This document shows, piece by piece, positions 23,701 through 30,511 of a DNA stretch of 64,000 bases. Both the position numbers and the translations under genes were made by a program. The notes beneath the pieces were generated by a model that worked only from the letters and a program-made list of their open reading frames with translations, ran no database searches and had not been told where the DNA came from. Each line of letters begins with the position of its first letter. Position 1 is the stretch's first letter. This stretch comes from Flabesymbios commensalis (Eukaryota > Annelida > Polychaeta > Terebellida > Flabelligeridae): positions 38,326,084-38,390,083 of the forward strand of contig OZ024905.1 of the NCBI GenBank assembly GCA_964017125.1, in the 5' to 3' direction.

Positions 23701-26157
23701 CGAGTTGTCAGGATTCATTGATGACAACAATGACAATAATAACGGGATGGAGCCCTCTCCTCAGTGTCAGACCCGGTCTATAGGTGACCCCACAACCATG
23801 TTCATGTTGATAACTGCTCAGCAAAATACCAGACGATTTAACCCTTTTATTCCACCAGGTATCAAGCTTAGCTTACGTTCTCTAAACATATATTCTTCAA
23901 ACTGTACATTACTTATCCCATGTACGGTGCTGCTTGAAAAACAAGTTGTTCAGATATATTATGAAAAATCAAATAAAAATATGTAATTTTGTGTACAAAA
24001 TTACAAATTACATTTGCTGTTTGATATGTATCGTTTTGTATATATGGGTTTACAAACGATACAGACAATATTTGTTGTTTTGACGTTTTTCTATGTGGTT
24101 TAAGCTAACATTTACAATCAACTATTGTAATGCATGCTGAAATACTTAATACGGCTTAATGCGTCTGCTCATAATTTCACTGGAAAAAATGGGTTTACAT
24201 TAACACATTCCAAAGTATATATATATTTTAAATCAGAAATAATTTATAGGCAAACAGCGAGAAGCATAGAACCCACTGAATGGGAACGAATGTGTGATTT
24301 GTTTTGCTAGAGAGGCTAATATCGTTTTCATTTTGTGACACAAAGACACAGGAGGTTTGTATAATATAAGCCGAAAGATCATCATGTGATCTAATGATAC
24401 GCTGGTTATTGTGTAATTTTAGATCATAAGAAGCACCGATCATTTGCCAGCACGCTGAAGAAGCGGTTTACTCGTCCTAAGAAGAGATCACAGAGTGCTG
24501 ATCGTGCTCACAGCTCGTCATTCCGCGAGGACAGCTTACTGAAGCCACCAGATCATGGCGAAATGGAATCACATGCTTCAGGTAACCACAGCTACCCCAC
24601 AATACTGCTATGCAAATCTAAAAGGCAGTATCTGCTTACTTGTAAAGTAAGCAGATACTGCCTTCTGGCTTTGCACGGCAGAATACAGTACCGCTATGAT
24701 CTGATTAAATCAACTGTCACCACTCTGTTATTATTTTTCATTATTTTTCCAGAACCGACGAGCTCTGTTATCCCAAATTTGGTTTAATATTGGGCCAGCG
24801 TCTGAGACAGTGGGTCAGCATTAAACTAACATTGCGAGAACGTCTTGAGTTTTCTGGGATTGTCGTTCATCATGTAACAAGATTTTAAGTCTTGGTTGGA
24901 GAAACACTTACATGTGAAATTATAAAATTTCTCCTGAATTGACATGACTCTCCTTGAACAACCGATTGTGTTGTCCTCAGGCTTAAAGGGACATACCCAG
25001 GCTAAAATCATAAAAAAATCGGTGATTTTATTTTGGTTTGTTAATATGACCATATGCATGATATGATGTAAACATGTCCATAGACTATAACTGCAAAAGT
25101 TTTTTTTAATTTTTGTGCTGCGCTTTCACCAGTTAGGCTAGATATAGAGAAGAAATTCTTGATGTCTAATTATTGACAACCATATCAAAAATAACAAATA
25201 CAGGAATTTTGTCTCTAAATCTAGACTAACTGATAAGTGCGCAGCACAAAAATAAAAAAAACTTTCGCATTTCCAGTCTATGGAAATGTTTACATCACAT
25301 GGACATATTAATAAGCTAAAATAAAATCACCGATTTTATGATGATTGTAGACCTGGGCATGTCCCTTTAACAGCTAAAGATAACAAAGTCGGTTGTGCAA
25401 GAAGATGGTCATGCCAATTTTGTTCAAGTCACATCCAACACTGTTGCTCCAAACCTATGTGTTGTCCGTTTACTGCTTTACCATTAGGACAATATTGCAC
25501 ACAATTATACAATTTTTTTCTGTGCAATTCCCTAAGTACTCTTCTTGATTACTGTACATCAATTTCTTGATGTATGCTTTGTTAATGTTAACACTGGGCC
25601 CAAGTGTAGTACTCGACACCAAAACTGAATGACGGGTGCTGATTGACAATTTACCACCAGGTGACGTGAAACACCGTCTTTTTGCTGGATGAGTGTCGAT
25701 AACTACACTTTAGATCAATATTACCTACTCTTGCTCTCCAATGGCTTTGACAATTATTTCAGGATGTATAACATTGACAGTGTTTCTGTCCTAATTGGGT
25801 AGTACATATTTGTATCATATTTTCTATTACTGGTTATTTTCAGATGATATGGAGCCAGGTAGTATACCAGATAGTAACCTGAGAAAGTCTCGCTCACACT
25901 CATTCAGCAGCAGCCTGAAGAGACTGTTCAAGAAGAAGAACAAGAATCCAGCGTCCAGGGAGAGTTCTATGTCGCGGACATCAGCTCGCGGCGCAGCAGA
26001 CGTGTCCAGAGAGGGCTCAGTAGCTCACCAATCTCCTCAAATCTCCGGCAATCGTACCACCGCCATGAGGCAGCCATCACCTGACGTCAGTGGCAGGGAT
26101 TACCCTTATAGTAGCTCTGTACCTTCCAAAGGACCGTCACCTCTATATGACCGGTGA
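2632..26157 (+). CDS. C2CD2/C2CD2L (TMEM24)-like gene, 3' part, up to 15 exons
   Basis: Exons at 2632-2700, 6066-6150, 6408-6516, 6898-6962, 7384-7511, 8195-8372, 8956-9093, 9943-9966, 10623-10765, 19842-19920, 21306-21329, 23712-23783, 24423-24581 and 25844-26157 join in one frame with AG/GT borders and give about 528 residues ending at TGA. In order they encode a short lead, a full C2 domain (about residues 30-150), a Ser/Thr-rich linker, and two Lys/Arg-rich segments, the last containing SHSFSSSLKRLFKKK. C2CD2L/TMEM24 proteins tether the ER to the plasma membrane, carry phosphatidylinositol with an N-terminal SMP domain, and bind the plasma membrane through a basic, phosphorylatable tail. 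The order and post-C2 length fit that family. The first exon here starts in phase 0, so the anchor and SMP exons must be upstream. The family name rests on remembered resemblance; another C2 adaptor is possible. Confidence 0.62.
3113..3243. mobile_element. Small CAG(G/A)GCGGATCC-ended element (hAT-like)
   Basis: Left end CAGAGCGGATTCAGG, right end ATGGATCCGCCCCTG, with GGGGGCGTC/GACGCCCCC inside. The flanks TATTC/TATTG may be the target duplication. Same family as 9337-9516 and 35074-35241, with possible single ends near 20283-20335 and 56986-57005. Confidence 0.6.
5920..6018. mobile_element. Foldback element, CCCAGNAAA ends
   Basis: CCCAGAAAA at the left and TTTGCAGGG at the right enclose long arms (TTCACCCATTGTTG and CAACAATGGGTGAA) around ATTGGTCCACTGTCTTCGAC. 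The ends and the TTGGNCC centre link it to 10846-10954, 24749-24858 and 60164-60277. Confidence 0.6.
6066..6150 (+). CDS. C2CD2-like exon b: start of the C2 domain
   Basis: 85 bases between ...gtgttacag and gtaagtg, phase 0 in and phase 1 out. It reads PGGGQQSLQEKR then LIVKVIKANGLGNKEFG. LIVKVIKANGL is a typical first C2 beta strand and loop. Confidence 0.75.
6408..6516 (+). CDS. C2CD2-like exon c: C2 core
   Basis: 109 bases between ...attacatag and gtatgtat, phase 1 in and phase 2 out. It encodes TTDAYCIVHTDDPPQNHTTS then IVKNTVNPFWDESFV. The TDAYC and NPFWDE motifs are the classic C2 signatures (SDPY.. and NP.WNE). The TTDAY aspartate sits where a Ca2+-binding loop 1 aspartate often lies; whether this domain binds calcium cannot be told from sequence alone. 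Confidence 0.8.
6898..6962 (+). CDS. C2CD2-like exon d: C2 strand
   Basis: 65 bases, phase 2 in and phase 1 out, acceptor tttggtag, donor gtaaatac. Read across the junctions it gives FELVNVTKSVHFEVFDGARQ and then PG. HFEVFD is the expected C2 strand before loop 3. Confidence 0.75.
7384..7511 (+). CDS. C2CD2-like exon e: C2 loop 3 and last strands
   Basis: 128 bases, phase 1 in and phase 0 out, acceptor ttgtgacag, donor gtaagc. It continues DDFLGFATVPMSDL, RRMPSSRQIIPLSS and GSITVE. D-D-F-L-G is the canonical end of C2 loop 3, and the Ser/Gly/Thr insert before the last strand is typical of this family. Confidence 0.8.
8195..8372 (+). CDS. C2CD2-like exon f: end of C2 and Thr-rich linker
   Basis: 178 bases, phase 0 in and phase 1 out, acceptor tgttttcag, donor gtatgt. 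It starts FLFMDASEVGPVIATSTSG, completing the last C2 strand, then runs into SPRRRIETNRTMTPGG and a run of seven threonines. An internal GGTACGTC could serve as an earlier phase-1 donor, but the open frame across it favours the long form. The linker is probably disordered. Confidence 0.72.
8956..9093 (+). CDS. C2CD2-like exon g: Ser-rich linker
   Basis: 138 bases, phase 1 at both ends, acceptor ctatttacag, donor gtatga. It encodes TPSRIEKSESSSMFPGAS, EYTPSYSSQGSSHLSAHD and AALTASQG. Many serines suggest a phosphorylated, unstructured linker. Phase 1/1 would let it be skipped without loss of frame. Confidence 0.68.
9337..9516. mobile_element. Small hAT-like element with 7-bp target duplication
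   Basis: Starts CAGGGGCAGATCCAGG and ends CCTGGCTCCCCCACTG, with GGCTAAC directly repeated at 9330-9336 and 9517-9523. Non-coding, C/G-homopolymer-rich, in intron g-h. hAT elements use 8-bp duplications and CAGNG ends; the seven bases seen here are close to that. Confidence 0.65.
9943..10019 (+). CDS. C2CD2-like exon h with two alternative donors
   Basis: Acceptor gtactaccag. The short form ends at 9966 before gtatgtct (phase 1, HNAVRPI). The long form stays open to 10019 before gtgagtg (phase 0), adding MSPRLTVTQASTGRLPT. Only the short form fits the next exon at 10623, which needs phase 1. The long form fits the phase-0 exons at 17036 or 19842. Both donors look good, so two isoforms are likely. 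Confidence 0.55.
10623..10765 (+). CDS. C2CD2-like exon i
   Basis: 143 bases, phase 1 in and phase 0 out, acceptor gtgtgttacag, donor gtaagc. It encodes LVLTNGNDSVAQTALRQLSD, RADGGAETRKPRTPTKTST and LIITSVQR. If the donor is not used, the frame stays open for twelve more codons (VSSPDSETDGAT) and stops at 10801-10803, giving a possible short C-terminus without the basic tail. Confidence 0.65.
10846..10954. mobile_element. Foldback element, CCCAGNAAACAC ends
   Basis: CCCAGGAAACACAACACATAG at the left mirrors CTATGTGTCGTGTTTGCTGGG at the right; the arms continue through AATGTTTGACCAATG around the centre GACGTCGTAGACG. It lies 43 bases after the alternative stop at 10803. Confidence 0.7.
12348..12423. 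mobile_element. 76-bp hairpin element, TSD ATAT
   Basis: Near-perfect stem from CGTCGCCTCGGAGCTAAAG to CTTCAGCTCCGAGGCTACG with loop CTTTAG, flanked by ATAT (12344-12347 and 12424-12427). Same family as 28013-28088 and, more distantly, 55067-55144. Confidence 0.75.
14373..15843. repeat. 35-bp minisatellite, about 42 copies, with higher-order periods
   Basis: The unit reads CCAAGTGGCTGCACAGTGTG followed by AATGCTCCACCTGAT. Variants are themselves repeated: a 70-bp dimer (CTGCAC/CTCCAC alternation, 14420-14640), a 175-bp block (15131 to 15306) and a 245-bp block (15446 to 15691). The minus strand of the consensus lacks stops in all frames, which explains the long overlapping open frames. Intronic. 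Confidence 0.95.
17036..17065 (+). CDS. Possible 30-base cassette micro-exon
   Basis: A pyrimidine-rich acceptor ending cccacacag and a gtagtg donor enclose 30 bases, phase 0 at both ends, reading QQRASVPIIQ. It could join the long form of the exon ending at 10019, or the exon ending at 10765, to the exon at 19842 without changing frame. Only the borders and the phase support it. Confidence 0.28.
17885..18131. mobile_element. TTAA miniature element, family 1
   Basis: Starts TTAACCATTTAACCGCCGG and ends GGTGGTTAAAGGGTTAA. Internal arms CACTTGAAGTTGTG and ACACAACTTCCAAGTG flank GATCGCGTCAGCGAG. Near-identical in layout to 1254-1497 and 22401-22646. Confidence 0.78.
19021..19180. repeat. 20-bp tandem repeat, 8 copies
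   Basis: Consensus ACTTAACAAACTACTCTTAA, diverged between copies (several with ATT or TCT changes). Intronic, 0.7 kb before exon j. Confidence 0.85.
19213..19411. mobile_element. TTAA miniature element, family 2 (CCCTTAAAGTGCTA end)
   Basis: Begins TTAACCCTTAAAGTGCTA and appears to end CTTAGCGCTTTAA. It contains CACCCACTTGAAGTTGTG, the same half-hairpin found in family 1. It shares its right TTAA with the next element. Relatives at 23470-23694 and 27271-27502. Confidence 0.5.
19408..19531. mobile_element. TTAA miniature element with CCCTTTAAACCC end
   Basis: TTAACCCTTTAAACCCTCAGG at the left, CTTGAAAGGGTTAA at the right, 124 bp in all, abutting the family-2 element. The inner part (ATGCATTAAAGCATCATTTTG) is unlike families 1-3, so it is a further family with the same outer ends. 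Confidence 0.5.
19842..19920 (+). CDS. C2CD2-like exon j
   Basis: 79 bases, phase 0 in and phase 1 out, acceptor ttcttgttgcag, donor gtacataag. It reads TTDTSMEPGARDSASI then STAASGEHSR. This is Ser/Thr-rich linker, with the same kind of composition as exons f and g. Confidence 0.65.
19921..21305. other. Intron j-micro-exon
   Basis: 1.4 kb, AT-rich. A single hAT-like end (CAGATCTTGGATCCCCCAC, near 20311-20329) and one TAGGCCTA (20561). Nothing else recognised. Confidence 0.5.
21306..21329 (+). CDS. 24-base acidic/aromatic micro-exon
   Basis: 24 bases, phase 1 at both ends, between a strong acceptor (tgcctgtctgcag) and a gtacgtc donor. With its borders it adds AYDYGDWEG. Phase 1/1 matches both neighbours, so it can be included or skipped without a frame change. 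Micro-exons of this size are often neuron-specific in animals; that is inference here. Confidence 0.5.
21478..21960. repeat. Pentanucleotide array, alternating CCATA and CCATG blocks
   Basis: About 95 five-base units. ACCAT blocks (21480-21616, 21698-21823, 21853-21950) are separated by GCCAT blocks (21617-21697, 21824-21852). The array sits 150 bp downstream of the 24-base micro-exon. All long open frames over it are artefacts of the period. Confidence 0.95.
22401..22646. mobile_element. TTAA miniature element, family 1
   Basis: Starts TTAACTCTTTAACCGCCGG and ends TTGGCGGTTGAAGGGTTAA, with the CACTTGAAGTTGTG ... CATAACTTCAAGTG inner hairpin. Closely matches the copy at 17885. Confidence 0.8.
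23470..23694. mobile_element. TTAA miniature element, family 2
   Basis: TTAACCCCTAACGCG at the left and TAGCTCTTAAAGGGTTAA at the right. The inner hairpin is CACTTGCAGTTGTG ... CACAACTTCCAAGTG with a CTACCGCAACC loop. It directly precedes the candidate exon at 23712. Confidence 0.6.
23712..23783 (+). CDS. Possible 72-base cassette exon, Asn/Asp-rich
   Basis: 72 bases, phase 1 at both ends, after ccgagttgtcag and before the weak donor gtgacccc. It reads FIDDNNDNNNGMEPSP then QCQTRSI. It starts 17 bases after a TTAA-type miniature element (23470-23694), so the acceptor lies right beside a transposon end. The phase fits; the weak donor makes it doubtful. Confidence 0.38.
   Translation, partial: DSLMTTMTIITGWSPLLSVRPGL
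24423..24581 (+). CDS. C2CD2-like exon k: first basic segment
   Basis: 159 bases, phase 1 at both ends, acceptor gtgtaattttag, donor gtaacc. It encodes HKKHRSFASTLKKRFTRPKK then RSQSADRAHSSSF and REDSLLKPPDHG. Clustered Lys/Arg beside serines resembles the plasma-membrane-binding, phosphorylation-controlled tail known in TMEM24. Confidence 0.75.
24605..24681. mobile_element. 77-bp hairpin element, TSD AATA
   Basis: Arms CTGCTATGCAAA/TTTGCACGGCAG, then AAGGCAGTATCTGCTTACTT facing AAGTAAGCAGATACTGCCTT over a 2-3 base loop. AATA is repeated at 24601-24604 and 24682-24685. Same size and duplication length as the hairpins at 12348, 28013 and 55067, but a different sequence. Confidence 0.75.
24749..24858. 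mobile_element. Foldback element, CCAGAA ends, degenerate
   Basis: CCAGAACCGACGAGCTC faces GAACGTCTTGAGTTTTCTGG; the centre GGGCCAGCGTCTGAGACAGTG resembles the other CCCAG foldbacks. Confidence 0.5.
24983..25370. mobile_element. 388-bp TTAA foldback element, AGGGACATACCC ends
   Basis: TTAAAGGGACATACCCAGG at the left and GGGCATGTCCCTTTAA at the right. The arms run about 150 bp each: AAATCGGTGATTTTATTTT mirrors AAAATAAAATCACCGATTTT, and TTTTTGTGCTGCGC mirrors GCGCAGCACAAAAA. TTAA flanks and no coding capacity. Intron k-l. Confidence 0.8.
25602..25710. mobile_element. Small inverted-repeat element, AAGTGTAGT ends
   Basis: AAGTGTAGTACTCGACACC faces GAGTGTCGATAACTACACTT across about 70 bp. It lies 134 bp upstream of the terminal exon. 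No target duplication that I can call. Confidence 0.5.
25844..26157 (+). CDS. C2CD2-like terminal exon: second basic segment and stop
   Basis: 314 bases, phase 1 in, acceptor gttattttcag, ending at TGA (26155-26157). It encodes MEPGSIPDSNLRKSRSHSFS, SSLKRLFKKKNKNPASRESS and a Ser/Pro-rich end closing with PSKGPSPLYDR. The basic repeat echoes exon k (FASTLKKRF versus FSSSLKRLF), so the protein carries two similar basic serine motifs. A 35-base duplication starts inside the last codons and runs past the stop. Confidence 0.8.
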
Positions 26158-26200
26158 TGACTAGAGAGCCGTCACCGCTATATCACCGGTGATACTCTAG
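26134..26200. repeat. 35-bp duplication across the stop codon
   Basis: CCGTCACCTCTATATGACCG at 26134 recurs as CCGTCACCGCTATATCACCG at 26169, both followed by GTGAT.ACT. The first copy encodes PSPLYDR and the stop; the second lies in the 3' UTR. Confidence 0.8.
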
Positions 26201-26892
26201 TGCACACCTCTTGACACTTACACAACAAACTGTTGCCAATCTCTTAATTTGCCACCAGTGTACATAAGTCATTAATGGAGACTGAAACAAGATTATTAAA
26301 AAAATTATAATGCACACTGCACAAATTAAACGGTAAATTTTTATATTTGGTTCATAGAAAACTTTTCATATTTAGGGGAATTTAAACAAACCAGATTTGG
26401 GTGTAATATTAATTGGCCACCTGATTTTAGTTCTACCACATAATTATCAGATGAATGTGAGTGATTTTTTACAAAGAGGTAGAATAATGTACTCACTAAG
26501 ATCGCTTTCTCTGAAGTATTATAATGTGAACACCACCAGCTTGAGAGGGGTATTAATGGGCATTATAGAGATGAAGGCATGACGTCTAATTGTTAGAAAT
26601 CTCATGCAGATCATGTACAATTAATTACACCTGGCTTAACCAGAGTCATCCTGGTAAACACGCCAGAACAACAGGCGTGGTGTCACCACCTCACGCGGAT
26701 TGGTGATCATGCCAAAATGAGACGCATGGCGGGAGAGTATATTGTCACAAGAGGCAAATATGAACATGTGAGTGTGACAGGCATGGTGGAAGAACATGTC
26801 ATCACTGCCCACAGCGAGTGCTGTGAACAAGCCAAAGTGACAGGCACAGTTGAAAATGTATTATCAGATACAGTGAGGAATTATTTGAATTG

Positions 26893-26976
26893 TAAAGTGC
26901 TGGACCGATATATGTGAGGTTAAAGTGCTGGACCGATTTATGTATGGTTAAAGTGCCGGACCGGTATATGTGAGGT
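26893..26976. repeat. 28-bp tandem repeat, 3 copies plus one beyond an insertion
   Basis: Units start at 26893, 26921 and 26949 with TAAAGTGCTGGACCGA; the next copy resumes at 27222 after the element at 26976-27224. Confidence 0.85.
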
Positions 26977-27224
26977 TAACCCTTGTCCTGCTGAATTGCT
27001 TCAATTGTATTTTTCGTCATTTGAAGCTGGAATTGCTAACGCAATTTCCAGCTTCAAATGACGAAAAATAGTACTTTTTATGAAAAATAGACATGTCTAA
27101 AATTAAATTATTGGATCAACAAAGCGTCCATTAAAAACTACTTTATCAAAATTAAGTGATATTTTTATTGATCTGAAACATCCTTAACCCCGTATATATC
27201 CGGGCATAGCAGGACAAGGGTCAA
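26976..27224. mobile_element. TTAA miniature element, family 3 (CCCTTGTCCTGCT ends), inserted in a tandem repeat
   Basis: Ends TTAACCCTTGTCCTGCT and AGCAGGACAAGGGTCAA. Inner hairpin TTTTTCGTCATTTGAAGCTGG facing CCAGCTTCAAATGACGAAAAA. The neighbouring 28-bp units show that the uninterrupted sequence is GGTTAAAGTGC, so the element sits exactly at that TTAA; the right copy has since become TCAA. Confidence 0.85.
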
Positions 27225-27270
27225 AGTGCTGGACCGATAAATATTTGTGATATTTTTCATCTTCTGATTC

Positions 27271-27502
27271 TTAACCCTTAAAGTGCTAATGTCGTAATGT
27301 CTATAGCTGTTTGTAGCATTTCTATTTGTCCTTCAAAATATAAGGGAAACGAGGATTAAATGTGTGAGATTGGCATATATTTTGTACATTGTACAGATAT
27401 AAGTGTAAATTTCACCGACCTGAAGTTGTGGGTTGCGGCAGCGATACACAACTTCAAGTGGGTGAAAATTAAAATAAGACAACTTAGCACTTCCAGGGTT
27501 AA
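27271..27502. mobile_element. TTAA miniature element, family 2
   Basis: TTAACCCTTAAAGTGCTAA at the left, TTAGCACTTCCAGGGTTAA at the right. The inner arms CTGAAGTTGTGGG and CACAACTTCAAGTGGG enclose TTGCGGCAGCGATA. Confidence 0.75.
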
Positions 27503-28012
27503 AATCTAGACCCAGAAATCACACTTGTTTACTTACTAAGCTTATATATATGTGAGCATGCCCTATGAAAATGTCCTAAGTCGTAAATCATAGACATCTC
27601 AAATGTTGTACACTTCTTGAGTTGTGTACACTAACCGATGAACATAAAAGATCTGCCTACACAACAATGCTGCCTTCACACTAGTCGTTATTGTTTTTCT
27701 AAAACTTTCCTTACATATTTACCATATTTATAGGTTTATTTATATATACATATATATATATTGTTTATTATTTAGATAACAGGTCATTGAGCCTCAACTA
27801 GGGCATCGCGTGGTAAAAAAATGAATTTAAATGACTTGTTATTTAATTGGTAATTGTATTTATTCCTTATGTGTATCTTTGTAGCAGGCGTTTACTGTTC
27901 AATCACACCAGTGTAAAATATTCTGAAAGACCCATGCTATACATTCATAGTGAACCGTTCACATTAAAGCGAATTGCGAGTAAATAATTCACTAGAATTG
28001 CTCTCTTGTATT

Positions 28013-28088
28013 CGTAGCCTCAGAGCTTAAGGATCCTATCTGCCACTCTAACGAGTGTCAGATAGGATTCTTTAGCTCCGAGGCGACG
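28013..28088. mobile_element. 76-bp hairpin element, TSD TATT
   Basis: CGTAGCCTCAGAGCTTAAGG to TTCTTTAGCTCCGAGGCGACG with centre CACTCTAACGAGTG; TATT at 28009-28012 and 28089-28092. It is the 12348 element in reverse orientation. Confidence 0.75.
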
Positions 28089-30409
28089 TATTGTGTAAGC
28101 AATGTTTCACGACCAAAGTGAATGTGCGGTTTATTTTTCCAATATTTGTATTACATTTTGTCATACAAGTATTAGTATTAAAGAGTTGTATATGCCACTT
28201 TCACATTAAATCTTAGCTGAGGATTTTGTATGATTTTTGGGCATTGATTACTGTGACCCAGTCTGTTCCTATGCTGACACGAGTAAATCACTGGAACAAA
28301 TATTATCCTCAATGGGAATGTAATTACACGAATCTCTTGCCCTAGCGTCAATAAACTATTAATCTTTTTAAAAGATTTTTGAATGAGTAAAATGAAATGT
28401 CTGTTATCAAGATACATATTAAATGTCAGTGAAATACTAAAGTTGTTCAATTTGTTACCCTATGAACATGGCATATTCATTTGTGCACGGTAGGAGAAAA
28501 AAATCATGTGTGACAAACATACCTGCAAAATTCAAATTTATTGACAAAATATTTTTATTGATACAGATAATTTCATTTTAGTTAAGAAATGGTGATATTC
28601 TGATCATAGCAAATATTTGTGTTGCCATCCATATGAATGTGGCATCACAATTCTATCATTTTTTGTCATGCAACCGCTATGTCACACAATTATGTTAATA
28701 GGTACAGCTTTGTTGTTGTGATGTCAACATTCTGTCAACGGTTTGCTAACACTATGATGGTAATATGACAGAATTTATGTGAAGATCTACTCAATGACTT
28801 ACAGTGGCATAAGCTGGTGCCATGCGGTGGTGATATGAAGAAACACCGTCAAACTGCTTGTCAGACTAGTGTGTGTGTGTGTGTGTGTGTGACGGTAGAG
28901 GGTGTGCCATGCGATACGTCATACTGCTCAAATACTGTATGTCGTTGTCTTGAGTTTAAAGGGTTGAAATAACTATAGCTCCAAGGTGCGAATTCGACCC
29001 CTTAACACTAAAGGGACGATTTTGTTGATGATTTTAGCAGCTCCAACCTGTACATAAAACCTGTGTATTTATTGAGAAAAAATCTCATGGTGTCTTTTTT
29101 TTATTATATTACCAAATCAGAGACCCTGACGTATAGAAGTAGAGATTAATTTATGGTAATTCTTCTTTTGCATTCGGGTATTCTCCTTCTAAATGTTAGT
29201 CCCAAAGCAGTTCTAAAACCTGTGAAATGTTCATATAAATAAGAGAGTTGTGTTAGGGAACTTGAAGGTTATCTATGTTTTCATGTCTTTGACATTTGTT
29301 TTTGTTGTTGAGTGTACATAATCGTGATGATGGTAGCCTAATTAGATGCGGTTGTTTGCAAAAAATAGATCGGGTAAGCTGTGAAGTGTAGCTAACTAGT
29401 GCCCCATCTATGCAACTTCGGCTAGTAGCCTTTAGTTGACAAATGTGGATGTTGACACTTTTGTTACTGGTTACCCTGCCAACAAGATACTGTTCAAAAA
29501 TAGATTACTATTACATTATGGCTACATGTGTCATGTACCCCCACTTAATATTATAAGTAAATTAATAAAGCTGACACGCATTGATATATAATAATTCACA
29601 AAAGTATATAACTTTACATGGCTGCATAGAAACAGAATGATTTTTAATTTATGAGTTCAATTTGAATATAAACTTATCCATAATCAAATTAAATACCAAT
29701 TTTAACTCTATTCAACATCATAAGAACATGATATCCAGATACATTTATAGTACTCCAAAAAAGATAAATTGAAAATTGGTTAAATAACTTTCTTCAGGCA
29801 CTGCTAATTTATACATTTTGTCCACAGTTTAATAAAGGACAAATTAAACTGATGACAGAGACAAATGGGTTACAAGTCAAGAAGTATTATCCTTGAATCT
29901 CCCTTTCCATTGTATTCTGGTGGTCACACATACAATGTCTATTTTCTCTGTTGCCATCATCACTTGACCATCATGAGCGTACATTTCTTTTCCGTGAATC
30001 GTTTTCATACCATAGGTTTCTTTTGTTATATTGTTCACATTACTGTTAGGGTCTCACTTCGTTTTTGCTGTGATAATGTGCTTCTCAACTTATGTAGCGA
30101 CACTGATGAGCCTAGCTAACTTAACCTGATCATTTCTGTGTTACAAGAGACAGAAACGTGAACTTTTGTTAGATATAAACGCCTTGTTAAGCATTGGATT
30201 GTAAGCCGTTTTAGTTCAAATTGGTTTGATCTCTTTATAGGGAATGGTATCATCGTGTGATCTCAACCAAGGTTTAACCCTGAATTAATTTATGAAAACC
30301 TTGGAGACCAAAGGGTTTTTTCAATTTGAAATCATCATGACTGTCTTAGTTTGCTCTTTCCGATTCATTTGAATACCTATGTTATGGGTTTACAGCCATT
30401 AGAAATATT

Positions 30410-30511
30410 TTTACCCTTACAGTGCGGGGATCGACTTTAGTCGTCAGAATCTGACGTCTACAGACGTCAGATTCTGACGACTAAAGTCGATCCCTGCACT
30501 CTAAGGGTTAA
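30410..30511. mobile_element. 102-bp near-perfect hairpin with CCCTTA ends
   Basis: Arms from TTACCCTTACAGTGC to GCACTCTAAGGGTTAA; the inner ATCGACTTTAGTCGTCAGA pairs with its mirror around a loop of about three bases (GACGTCTACAGACGTC). The outer TTA-CCCTTA matches the TTAA/CCCTT element group. Confidence 0.75.
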
